Assembly (NCBI GenBank): GCA_934339135.1
Contig: CAKRHP010000008.1
Coordinates: 1 to 64,000 of the forward strand
Direction: 5' to 3'
Source: an uncultured Lachnospiraceae bacterium
Lineage (GTDB): Bacteria > Bacillota > Clostridia > Lachnospirales > Lachnospiraceae
DNA length: 64,000 nt
Shown: in pieces, positions 25,996-34,276 of the stretch
Layout of the letters: each line of letters opens with the position of its first letter
Numbering within the stretch: position 1 is the first letter of the stretch
Position numbers and translations under genes: made by a program
The notes under the pieces: generated by a model
Database searches by the model: none
Told to the model about the DNA's origin: nothing
Seen by the model: only the letters and a program-made list of their open reading frames with translations

Positions 25996-28512
25996 TCATA
26001 CCTTTTTTAGCTTTGCAAATGAAGATAACATTTTTCTGGTGTTGCCATTATCAAAAGCAACGGTGACTTCAAAATCGGCTCCGTTTGGGTTGATGGCCTG
26101 CACCACGCCTTCGCCAAAGCGCATGTGACGGACACGGTCTCCCTCGGAATAGCTGAGGGTGGCAGGTGCATCGGATGTGGATGATTTGGAATTTGGTGCC
26201 GTATAAGAGCTGCCAAAGCCCTTGGAGATCATAGGATTGCCTGCCAGAAGATCCAGACCGCTTTTGCCACGGGTGTGGCCGGACTGCTTGACACGCTGTT
26301 CGGCAGCAGGATTCCAGGTTCCGGTGCCGTAGGACTTGCCGGCGGAACCATTACTGTAGGATCTGCCGGCAGAGTTGTTGCTGCTGGCTCTGCCGGAGAA
26401 ACTGTTGTTATTGTTATAGCTGCCGGAAAAGCTGTTACGGCTGCCCGGACCGGCTCCGAAGGAAATCCCACCCGGCTGGTGTTTTAAGAACTCGGCGGCA
26501 CTGACTCCGCCGGAGGAAGCCGTAGAAGAACCGCCGCCGGCATGGATCAGATAACGCGGGATCTCGCTGATAAAGCGGGAAGGCCGGTTGAACTGATGTT
26601 CTCCGTTGCGGAAACGGGTTCTGGCACAGCTTAGGGAAAGCTTTTTCATGGCTCTGGTAATGCCTACATAGCAAAGGCGGCGTTCCTCCTCCATCTCCTC
26701 GGCGGCCTGATCGGGATCCTCCCCGTAAACAGCCATGGCACCAGGGAAGATTCCGTCTTCCATACCCACCAGATAGACATAAGGAAACTCCAGTCCTTTG
26801 GCACTATGAAGGGTCATCAGCAGAACGATATCGGTGCTGTCATCCACATTGTCAATATCTGCCACCAGGGCAACCTCCTCCAGAAATCCTCCCAGAGTTG
26901 CTCCGTCTTCTTCATGCTCCTCCTCGTAGGAGGCGGCTTTGTTGATCAGTTCTTCGATATTTTCCAGACGCGACTGGGATTCCTCTGTGTCATCCTCCAA
27001 CAGCATTGCCTCATATCCGGTCTGTTCCACCACGTCCCGGACAAGCTGTTCGATGGAGTAGTCCGGATCCTCCAGACTGGTACGGAAGGATTCGATGAGT
27101 CCCACGAAGCTTCCAAGCTTTGCGGCACTGCGGCCGATGTTCTCAATATATTCGTAATCCCGCAGGGCATTATAAAAGCTGATGCCGTGAATGATCGCAT
27201 AATTACTGACACGGTCAATGGTGGTCAGGCCGATCCCGCGTTTCGGGACATTAATGATTCGTTTGGCGGAGATATCATCCATGCCGTTTTCAATGGTGCG
27301 CAGATAAGCAAGGATGTCCTTGATCTCTTTGCGCTGGTAAAAGTTGACGGCACCGACGATGCGGTAAGGGATATTGTAATTGATCAGCTTCTCCTCGAAA
27401 ACACGGGACTGGGCATTGGTGCGGTACAGCACGGCAAAGTCCTTATAAGAAGCCTCTCCGTTTTCTACGGCGCGGGCGATGGCAGAGGAGACTGCCTCCG
27501 CTTCCTCATATTCATTCTCAAACTGGGAATAGTAGATGGAATCTCCTTTGTCCTTGCGGGTCCAGAGAGCCTTTTCCTTACGTTTTGTATTATTGTGGAT
27601 CACAGCATTGGCAGCATCCAGAATATTCTGGGTGGAGCGGTAATTTTCCTCCAGGCGGATCACACGGGTATCGGGATATTCCTGCTCAAAATTCAGGATA
27701 TTCATAATATTGGCACCACGGAATTTATAGATGGACTGGTCGTCATCACCCACGACGCAGAGATTGTGTTCCACACCGCCATCCTCGGAAGGAGTACTTG
27801 CCATCAGACTGATCAGCTTAAACTGTGCGGTATTGGTATCCTGATACTCGTCCACCATAATGTAGCGGAAACGGTTCTGGTAATAGGACAGAATGTCTTT
27901 ATTTTCCTGAAACATCTGGATCGTCTTGCAGATCAGATCATCAAAATCAAGTGCATTGGCATCCCGGAGACGTTTCTCGTATTCCTGATAGGCACGGGCG
28001 TAGGTTTCCCGCATTTTGTCTCCCTGAGCCCTCCGGGCATACTCCTCCGGACCGATCAGTTCGTCCTTTGCATTGGAGATCACATTCAGAAAGGCACGTT
28101 CCTTGTACTTTTTGGGATCCAGATCAAGGAATTTGATGATCTCCCGCATCAGGGCACGCTGGTCATCGGCATCATAGATCGTAAAGCTTCGTTTATAACC
28201 AAGCACCTCGATATAACGGCGCAGGATCCGCACACAGGTAGAATGAAAGGTGCTGACCCAGATGTTTTCAGAGCCGTAGCCTACGATCTGATCCACACGT
28301 TCCCTCATTTCTCCGGCGGCTTTGTTGGTGAAGGTCAGTGCCAGAATATGATAAGGATTGACGTCATAATAATCGATCAGATAAGCAATGCGGTGGGTGA
28401 GAACTCTTGTTTTGCCGGAGCCGGCACCTGCAAGGATCAGAAGAGGTCCCTTAAAATGCTTGACGGCTTCTTCCTGCTGGGGATTTAATCCCTCTAATAT
28501 ATTTTCTAACAT
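25996..28512 (-). CDS. pcrA: ATP-dependent DNA helicase PcrA/UvrD type
   Basis: 838 residues. Superfamily 1 motifs in order: LAGAGSGKTRVLTHR (Walker A, about 27-41), VDEYQDTN (motif II), GDDDQSIYKFRGA (motif III), RLEENYRSTQNIL (IV), LMTLHSAKGLEFPYVYLVGMEDG (V) and EERRLCYVGITRAMKKL (VI). A long low-complexity Gly/Ser/Asn linker (about 660-775) leads to a C-terminal Tudor-like domain (GDRVRHMRFGEGVV) known in PcrA to contact RNA polymerase. Start 28512 gives the usual MLENILEGLNPQQ N-terminus; the upstream in-frame extension is rejected. It works in repair and in removing proteins from DNA. tyrA lies directly upstream. Confidence 0.94.
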   Translation of the reverse strand: MLENILEGLNPQQEEAVKHFKGPLLILAGAGSGKTRVLTHRIAYLIDYYDVNPYHILALTFTNKAAGEMRERVDQIVGYGSENIWVSTFHSTCVRILRRYIEVLGYKRSFTIYDADDQRALMREIIKFLDLDPKKYKERAFLNVISNAKDELIGPEEYARRAQGDKMRETYARAYQEYEKRLRDANALDFDDLICKTIQMFQENKDILSYYQNRFRYIMVDEYQDTNTAQFKLISLMASTPSEDGGVEHNLCVVGDDDQSIYKFRGANIMNILNFEQEYPDTRVIRLEENYRSTQNILDAANAVIHNNTKRKEKALWTRKDKGDSIYYSQFENEYEEAEAVSSAIARAVENGEASYKDFAVLYRTNAQSRVFEEKLINYNIPYRIVGAVNFYQRKEIKDILAYLRTIENGMDDISAKRIINVPKRGIGLTTIDRVSNYAIIHGISFYNALRDYEYIENIGRSAAKLGSFVGLIESFRTSLEDPDYSIEQLVRDVVEQTGYEAMLLEDDTEESQSRLENIEELINKAASYEEEHEEDGATLGGFLEEVALVADIDNVDDSTDIVLLMTLHSAKGLEFPYVYLVGMEDGIFPGAMAVYGEDPDQAAEEMEEERRLCYVGITRAMKKLSLSCARTRFRNGEHQFNRPSRFISEIPRYLIHAGGGSSTASSGGVSAAEFLKHQPGGISFGAGPGSRNSFSGSYNNNNSFSGRASSNNSAGRSYSNGSAGKSYGTGTWNPAAEQRVKQSGHTRGKSGLDLLAGNPMISKGFGSSYTAPNSKSSTSDAPATLSYSEGDRVRHMRFGEGVVQAINPNGADFEVTVAFDNGNTRKMLSSFAKLKKV

Positions 28513-28589
28513 AAAAATAAGGTGTTCCTTTCTATAAAATGCTTGTAAAGTGATATAGACATGTCTCCAAATGCCGGATTTCTCCGATG

Positions 28590-29489
28590 TTATTTGTCTA
28601 GTGGAGGATTGGATGGAAATAACTTGTCGCGGTATTCTTTGGCAGTAGTGAAGAAATGATTGATCTCCGCTTCGTTTCCCTGTTCGATGGCATGCTCCAT
28701 ACCGCCAAGCAGCTCCTTGTATTCTTTCAGGAAACCAAGGATTGCATCCCTGTTTGCCAGACAGATGCTGGTCCACATTTCCGGTGAAGAGGAGGAAATT
28801 CTGGTAATATCACGGAAACCGCCCGCGGCAAGAAGCTGGTACATCCCCTTGTCATCCCTGGCCCGCACGGCATTTACCAAAGCGGCAGAAATAATATGCG
28901 GTGCGTGGCTGATGCCGGCAGTTGCCTCATCATGCTCTGTTACATCAATGGTCACACAGCGGGATCCGGTCACGTTCCGGACAAATTCCTGCATCCACCG
29001 GATGCTTTCTGCCGGAACCTGACTGGTTGGAGTTAATATGTAATAACAGTCTTTCAGAAGAGAGGCAAAGGAGTACTCGTAGCCGATATGCTCGGTACCG
29101 GCCATAGGGTGGCCGCCGATAAAGCAGTGGTCCAGTCCCTCCCGGTGAACCGCCTCATAGATCTCGCCCTTAACGCTGCCCACATCGGTCAGGATACAGT
29201 CCTTTCGCAGATATGGTTTGAGCTTTGTAAGATATGCAACATTGGTGCGCACCGGGGTGCAGAGGAAGATCACATCCCAGTTCCTGACGTCAGAGATATC
29301 TGTTGTGATATCTGTCAGTACTCCGTCGGATAAAGCCATTTCCAGCCGGGGATGTTTTTTTGTCTCGTAATAGTTATATGCAGATATCCGGGCATCCGGC
29401 AGCTCGTTACGGATACAGCGTGCTACGGAGCCGCCGATGAGTCCCAGACCGATGAAACCAAAATGTTTTCTTGTGTCTAATAGATCCAT
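28590..29489 (-). CDS. tyrA: Prephenate dehydrogenase
   Basis: 299 residues. The dinucleotide-binding motif GFIGLGLIGGSVAR is at residues 11-24, and the active-site region shows GGHPMAGTEHIGYE with a conserved His, then TEHDEATAGISHAPHIIS. It converts prephenate to 4-hydroxyphenylpyruvate with NAD+ in tyrosine synthesis. No ACT regulatory domain follows (total under 300 residues), so feedback by tyrosine through ACT is not expected. It is the first gene of a minus-strand unit with pcrA. Confidence 0.92.
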   Translation of the reverse strand: MDLLDTRKHFGFIGLGLIGGSVARCIRNELPDARISAYNYYETKKHPRLEMALSDGVLTDITTDISDVRNWDVIFLCTPVRTNVAYLTKLKPYLRKDCILTDVGSVKGEIYEAVHREGLDHCFIGGHPMAGTEHIGYEYSFASLLKDCYYILTPTSQVPAESIRWMQEFVRNVTGSRCVTIDVTEHDEATAGISHAPHIISAALVNAVRARDDKGMYQLLAAGGFRDITRISSSSPEMWTSICLANRDAILGFLKEYKELLGGMEHAIEQGNEAEINHFFTTAKEYRDKLFPSNPPLDK

Positions 29490-29582
29490 GAGTATTCAGT
29501 ACCTTTCTATTCTGATGTATGTTGTCTGTGTCGTTAAAAACAGATGGAGAACACCTGTACGGTATGAACATCCGTAAATTAT

Positions 29583-29611
29583 ATTCTAATCGACAGAATT
29601 TCGGGTGTCAA
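29583..29611 (-). promoter_or_regulatory. Promoter of tyrA (minus strand)
   Basis: On the minus strand TTGACA (29606-29611), 17 bases, TAGAAT (29583-29588). The -35 box abuts that of the divergent PBP promoter with a single base between them. Confidence 0.65.
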
Positions 29612-29612
29612 C

Positions 29613-29641
29613 TTGATAATTTCCATGGATGGGGTTATAAT
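29613..29641 (+). promoter_or_regulatory. Promoter of the class A PBP gene
   Basis: TTGATA (29613-29618), 17 bases, TATAAT (29636-29641), about 57 bases upstream of the PBP start. It is arranged back-to-back with the tyrA promoter. Confidence 0.72.
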
Positions 29642-29697
29642 GAAAAAACGTTTGATGAAAGAAATATTAAGATTTGCTTCAAAATGGAGGAGCACGA

Positions 29698-32442
29698 ATG
29701 AAGAAGGGTATCAATCGGGTTAAAATGGGGATAAAAGCACTGATCGGCGTGATTGGTGGATATCTTGGGGTGGTCTCCACAATTTTGGGAACTATACTGG
29801 GGATCCTGGCATCGATCCTGGTGGTGTGTCTGATCGCCGGGATCTGCGTTTATGTAAAGGTGATTCCTATGTTTACAGAGGCCAGAGAGGTGGTATTTGA
29901 CAATCTGGTCAATATGACAGAGGAAGACTTTGTTATGAACGAGGATACACAGGTATTTGATGACAAAGGAAAGAAGATCGGTTCGGTCAATGCGGGCAGA
30001 TTTAAGTATACCAAGATATCAAAGATCTCTCCTTATATTTATAATGGATATATTGCCGTGGAGGATAAACGGTTCAAGACCCACGGAGGTGTGGATCTGC
30101 TGGCAACCATGCGTGCCAGTGTAGCACTTTTGAAAAACAGGGGAGAGATCACTCAGGGAGGAAGTACCATCACGCAGCAGGTGATCAAAAATAATCTTTT
30201 GTCCCAGGAGCAGACCTTTACCAGAAAGGTGGCAGAGATCCTGCTGGCACCTTCGGTGGAGCAGAAGTTTGGCAAGGATAAGATCATGGAGTTTTACTGT
30301 AACAGTAATTATTATGGAAATCGCTGCTACGGGGTTGCCTCTGCCAGCAAATATTATTTTGGAAAGAAACCGGCAGATCTGGAACCGGCGGAGGCGGCTA
30401 TATTGATCGGTCTGTCCAATTCACCGGCTGCATATAATCCGGTTGCCCATCCCAAGGAGGCAAAACAAAAGAGAAATGAAGTGCTTTTGAAAATGTATGA
30501 GGGAGGAGCGATCACCCGGAAAGAATACAAAAAAGCGGTGAAAACGAAGCTGCAGGTTCTTCAGCTTGCGGAGAAAACCGCCAATGAGAGTTATCTGCTA
30601 AGTTATGCCGTACACTGTGCTGCATTGTCTCTGATGGAAAAGGAGAATTTCCAATTTAAATATACCTTTAAGACCAAAAAAGAGTACGAAACGTATCAGG
30701 CAAAATATGCATCGGTATACAGTGCGAAGTGTGACGATATCCGTTCCGGTGGATATAAGCTTTATACATCGTTAAATCAGAAGAAACAGAAAAAGCTCCA
30801 GGCGGCCGTTGATCACGGTCTGGCATATAACACGGAGAAAAATGCAGACAGTGGAAAATATGCTCTGCAGGGGGCGGCTGTCTGTGTAGATAACAATACA
30901 AATTATGTCGTGGCTGTTGTTGGTGGACGTGGCACAAAGGATGCCTACAACAGAGCATATCTGTCGGCCCGTCAGTCGGGAAGTTCCATTAAGCCATTGA
31001 TCGATTACGCGCCGGGATTTGAGTCAGGAAAGTTTTCTCCTTCTACGGTTGTGAATGACCATGCGATCAAAAACGGTCCCAAAAATTCCGGGGGAGGTTA
31101 CCGGGGCAATGTACATGTCAGAGAAGCAGTGGCACGTTCCATTAATACCATTGCATGGCAGGTGCTGGAGGCCATTACTCCGGAGTATGGTCTGTCTTTT
31201 CTGGACAAGATGCATTTTCATAACCTCAGTTATGTGGATAATGGTAATATGGCACTGTCTCTGGGAGGATTTACAGAAGGTGTCCGTGTGGTGGATATGG
31301 CAAAGGGATATGCCACTCTTGCAAATAACGGAGAGTACAGTGACCGGACCTGTATCAAAAAGATCAGTCATGTATCCGATGGTGTGATCTATAAGGATGC
31401 TGAGGAAAAAACACAGGTTTATTCCAAGGGGGCTGCCTGGATGATGACAGATGTTCTAAAGGGAGTTTTTAATGAGAGTTATGGTACTGCCAGAGCATTG
31501 AAACTGAATGGAGGACAGATCACAGCGGGAAAAACCGGTACGACAAACTCCAGCAAGGATGTATGGTTCTGTGGATATTCCGCTTATTATACAACGGTAG
31601 TATGGTGTGGCTACGATACACCAAGAGCTATGCCCGGAACATATGGTGCAACACTTTCCGGAGCGATCTGGAAGAATTATATGAACCAGATTCATCAGAA
31701 TCTGGCACCGAAGGATTTTGAAAAGCCGGAGACGGTATGTCTGGCAAAATATGACAGTAAGGGGCATATTATTGAAGGAACCGAGGTGACAGGGGATCGG
31801 AAACGAAGCTATGGTATGGACTATTTTGCCACAGATATTCTGGAGGATACCACGGAGTATGTGGATCATGAGACAGATCAGTCAAGGCAGAACAAGGCCA
31901 AAAGTAAGCTGGAAAAGTTTGAAAAGCTGACTATTACCAGTATCGCAGATTACTATACTTTCACAGAGACATATAATACATTGAAAAACATGATCGCTGT
32001 GATAAAGGATGACGATGTCCGCAAAGAATACAGCATCAGATGTAAGGATAAATATGACAGTCTGAAGGATGAGTCCATAAAATGGAAGGATGTTGTGAAG
32101 GCCTACGAGCAACAGCGCTCGGAAGAAAATCAGAGGCTGGCAGATGCGGCGTCTGCGAAAGCAAAAAGGGAAAGAGAGGCATTGACCAAAAAAACAAGGA
32201 TAGCTCTGGCACAGACACGATTAAAGAAATTGACGGGATATGAATATCAGCCGGAGAATATGAATGATCTCCTGAAAAAAGCGGAACAGGCAGTAGAGGC
32301 ATGCAAACCATATTCCGAGTATAATGAGCTTCATGGAGATTATATCCGTAACAGGCAAAAGATTCAGGCACTTCCGACAAAAGAACAATATGATGCAGAT
32401 GATCAGGAAAATACATCAGGGACAGATAATAATGCAGAGTAG
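29698..32442 (+). CDS. Class A penicillin-binding protein (PBP1A-like)
   Basis: 914 residues. An N-terminal membrane anchor (about 20-60) is followed by a GT51 transglycosylase domain with the catalytic Glu in AVEDKRFKTHGGVD and the GGSTITQQVIKN and EKFYCN-type motifs (here IMEFYCNSNYYG). The transpeptidase domain has S429-x-x-K432 (SGSSIKP), a SxN motif around RSINT and KTGTTNSSKD. A charged C-terminal tail of about 200 residues (Lys/Glu/Gln-rich, coiled-coil-like) extends past the catalytic domain. It polymerises and cross-links peptidoglycan outside the membrane. GGAGG lies 7 bases before the ATG. Confidence 0.93.
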   Translation: MKKGINRVKMGIKALIGVIGGYLGVVSTILGTILGILASILVVCLIAGICVYVKVIPMFTEAREVVFDNLVNMTEEDFVMNEDTQVFDDKGKKIGSVNAGRFKYTKISKISPYIYNGYIAVEDKRFKTHGGVDLLATMRASVALLKNRGEITQGGSTITQQVIKNNLLSQEQTFTRKVAEILLAPSVEQKFGKDKIMEFYCNSNYYGNRCYGVASASKYYFGKKPADLEPAEAAILIGLSNSPAAYNPVAHPKEAKQKRNEVLLKMYEGGAITRKEYKKAVKTKLQVLQLAEKTANESYLLSYAVHCAALSLMEKENFQFKYTFKTKKEYETYQAKYASVYSAKCDDIRSGGYKLYTSLNQKKQKKLQAAVDHGLAYNTEKNADSGKYALQGAAVCVDNNTNYVVAVVGGRGTKDAYNRAYLSARQSGSSIKPLIDYAPGFESGKFSPSTVVNDHAIKNGPKNSGGGYRGNVHVREAVARSINTIAWQVLEAITPEYGLSFLDKMHFHNLSYVDNGNMALSLGGFTEGVRVVDMAKGYATLANNGEYSDRTCIKKISHVSDGVIYKDAEEKTQVYSKGAAWMMTDVLKGVFNESYGTARALKLNGGQITAGKTGTTNSSKDVWFCGYSAYYTTVVWCGYDTPRAMPGTYGATLSGAIWKNYMNQIHQNLAPKDFEKPETVCLAKYDSKGHIIEGTEVTGDRKRSYGMDYFATDILEDTTEYVDHETDQSRQNKAKSKLEKFEKLTITSIADYYTFTETYNTLKNMIAVIKDDDVRKEYSIRCKDKYDSLKDESIKWKDVVKAYEQQRSEENQRLADAASAKAKREREALTKKTRIALAQTRLKKLTGYEYQPENMNDLLKKAEQAVEACKPYSEYNELHGDYIRNRQKIQALPTKEQYDADDQENTSGTDNNAE

Positions 32443-32469
32443 AAACTATAGCCGGATGGGGGAAAAAGC

Positions 32470-32970
32470 GTGGAAAAGAAAATACAGGATTCTGTGATCG
32501 CTAAGCAGGAAAAAGCAGCGAAACAACAGGAATTATTGGAAAAAAAGAGACAGGCTCGTGCGGAGTATAATGTTTCCGGAAGACATTCTAATGAAACGCG
32601 GGAAAGAAAACACCAGGAACACATTTTAAAAAAACAGCAGAAGCAGCAGACGGTACAGAAAAAGAAACAGGAAAAAACGAAAAAAAAATTTACTGATTCC
32701 TTTCAGAAGGCTGTGGCATTTGATGATGCAGAGGGGGTTTCCGTCAGTGAGTGGTTTTTAAGTATCTGCTGGATCAAGATTCCGGTGATAGGCTTCATAT
32801 ATGCTCTGACGCTGGCTTTGAATAAAAAGACGCATTTAGCAAAACGGAATTTTGCAAGAGGTTATCTGATATACCGTTGTCTGGTATTAATACTATCGGT
32901 AACGATATTGTATGTGTTGTATCAGGTAGGGCTCAGTTTTATTGATGAATTGCTGTCCTTTGTCAAGTGA
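32470..32970 (+). CDS. Hypothetical protein: basic coiled-coil N-terminus plus two membrane segments
   Basis: 166 residues, apparently starting at GTG with GGGGG 8-12 bases upstream. Residues 1-75 are extremely rich in Lys, Gln and Glu (KQEKAAKQQELLEKKRQ and similar), likely a cytoplasmic coiled coil. About 93-115 and 130-155 are hydrophobic and likely cross the membrane. The family is not recognised. It sits 27 bases after the PBP gene, so it may be co-transcribed and could be a PBP accessory protein; this is inference from position only. Confidence 0.62.
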   Translation: MEKKIQDSVIAKQEKAAKQQELLEKKRQARAEYNVSGRHSNETRERKHQEHILKKQQKQQTVQKKKQEKTKKKFTDSFQKAVAFDDAEGVSVSEWFLSICWIKIPVIGFIYALTLALNKKTHLAKRNFARGYLIYRCLVLILSVTILYVLYQVGLSFIDELLSFVK

Positions 32971-33055
32971 TAATTACTGATATGGAGCGCATAATATAAT
33001 GGAGAGAATGATCTGACCTGTGACCGTAAGGAGAAATGGGCAGAGGAATGGTAAT

Positions 33056-34192
33056 ATGATCAGACAGGAAAATGTAGTGGCAGTTTATTGCAGAGTTTCC
33101 AAAAGAGATCAGAGTACAAGTATTGATAATCAGATTGATCTGGCCAGAAATTATATTGGACAGGATACCGGACTATCGGGATTTCGTGTATGTGTTTTTG
33201 AAGACGAAGGATATACAGGGACAAACATGAACCGGCCGGCAGTAAAAAAGCTGCTTGCCGGTATTTTTTTGGGTAAAATACAAGCTATGGTGATCAAGGA
33301 TTTTTCCAGATTATCAAGAGATCATCTGATATTGGCGGAACTTTTGGAAATGGTATTTCCACGCTATCCTTTGCGGGTTGTTTCAATTGCAGACCGATAC
33401 GACAGCGAATATGACCGTCCGGGAATGGAAATCGGAATTAAAAATTTATTTTATGAATATTATTGCAGGGACATCTCTAATAAAACGCAGAAGGCATTGT
33501 ATGCCAGACGGCAAAATGGGGAAGCAAGACCGGGAAAATGTCCATATGGTTATGAAAAAAATGCGCAGGGAAGACTTGTTATAAAATGCCGGGAGGCAAG
33601 GATTATCCGGGAAATTTTCTGCATGGGTATGGAAGGAAAAAAATGCACAGAAATTGCGCAGATCCTTAAAAAGACAGACGAAAGCAGAAAATGGAGTGCA
33701 CCGGCCGTCTGGCGGATCCTTCATGATCCTGTGTACATAGGTCATGATCGTTGGCATAAAACGGTAAACAGATATGGGAATGGATTTACAACGGTGCCAC
33801 TTGCAAAGGAAAAGTGGAATATCAGAGAAAATGCCCATCCGGCCATTATACGCAGAGAAACCTATGAAATAATAAGAAAGCGGTATCCGGAACCAAATGG
33901 AAATATAAAAAAAAGACGGCCGCGTCACATCTTTCACGGAGTGACAAAGTGCGGAAAATGTGGAATGGCATTGTGCCGGCATAGAGATCAGAGGGATGTG
34001 TTGATCTGTAAACAGGACAAAGAGCAGATCAAAATTTCCGTATTGTGGGAAATCATTCAGGGGATTTTTGGCGCGCAAAACCCGAAATACCGGGAAATAT
34101 TCTTGAAAATATTTATAGATAAGATCATCATAACAGGGGAAGAGGTTGCTGTTAAGACAAAAGTAGTTATTGAAAATGACTTTACATTATGA
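33056..34192 (+). CDS. Serine site-specific recombinase, shortened C-terminus
   Basis: 378 residues. The resolvase catalytic domain (about 7-150) has the nucleophile Ser15 in VYCRVSKRDQ and FSRLSRDHL. The 'recombinase' DNA-binding domain (about 165-270) has GEARPGKCPYGYEKN, EARIIREIF and ILHDPVYIGH. A zinc-ribbon remnant (CGKCGMALC...LIC, about 300-325) lacks an obvious fourth ligand pair and the long coiled coil of large serine integrases, so it is about 100-150 residues shorter than usual for that group. Start 33056 is chosen for AGAGGA 8 bases upstream. No other mobile-element gene is adjacent. It could be a domesticated invertase or a decayed integrase. Confidence 0.85.
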   Translation: MIRQENVVAVYCRVSKRDQSTSIDNQIDLARNYIGQDTGLSGFRVCVFEDEGYTGTNMNRPAVKKLLAGIFLGKIQAMVIKDFSRLSRDHLILAELLEMVFPRYPLRVVSIADRYDSEYDRPGMEIGIKNLFYEYYCRDISNKTQKALYARRQNGEARPGKCPYGYEKNAQGRLVIKCREARIIREIFCMGMEGKKCTEIAQILKKTDESRKWSAPAVWRILHDPVYIGHDRWHKTVNRYGNGFTTVPLAKEKWNIRENAHPAIIRRETYEIIRKRYPEPNGNIKKRRPRHIFHGVTKCGKCGMALCRHRDQRDVLICKQDKEQIKISVLWEIIQGIFGAQNPKYREIFLKIFIDKIIITGEEVAVKTKVVIENDFTL

Positions 34193-34198
34193 TATAAT
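34170..34198 (+). promoter_or_regulatory. Promoter of the surface-protein pair, starting inside the recombinase gene
   Basis: TTGAAA (34170-34175) lies within the last codons of the recombinase gene, and after 17 bases TATAAT (34193-34198) begins one base past its stop. Spacing and match are near consensus, so the surface genes have their own strong promoter. Confidence 0.75.
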
Positions 34199-34207
34199 TC
34201 TAGTTAA

Positions 34208-34253
34208 TTGTAATTCATGTGTGCCATTGTGTATTAGAACTCCTGAATTACAA
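34208..34253. repeat. 10-bp inverted repeat in the leader of the surface-protein gene
   Basis: Ttgtaattca (34208-34217) and tgaattacaa (34244-34253) are exact complements separated by 26 bases. They fall about 10 bases after the promoter -10 box and end just before the ribosome site (aaaggagag), so the repeat would be at the 5' end of the mRNA. It may be an mRNA-stabilising hairpin, an operator or a recombinase-related site. Confidence 0.6.
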
Positions 34254-34276
34254 AATAATATCAAAGGAGAGAGAAA

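Noticed and set aside
26806..28488. A 560-codon open frame on the plus strand opposite pcrA
   Set aside because: It is the exact antisense of conserved helicase sequence, its translation has no recognisable domain, and it has no ribosome site. Long antisense frames are common opposite genes with this codon use.
28513..28776. An N-terminal extension of PcrA by 88 residues
   Set aside because: The extension overlaps the tyrA end, has no family similarity, and the usual PcrA N-terminus begins exactly at the ATG at 28512.
34208..34253. A phase-variable invertible promoter controlled by the adjacent recombinase
   Set aside because: The inverted repeat does not enclose the promoter at 34170-34198. 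Inverting only the 26 bases between the arms would not switch it off, so the classic flip-promoter model does not fit what is visible. A role for the repeat as a recombination site is left open as a finding.
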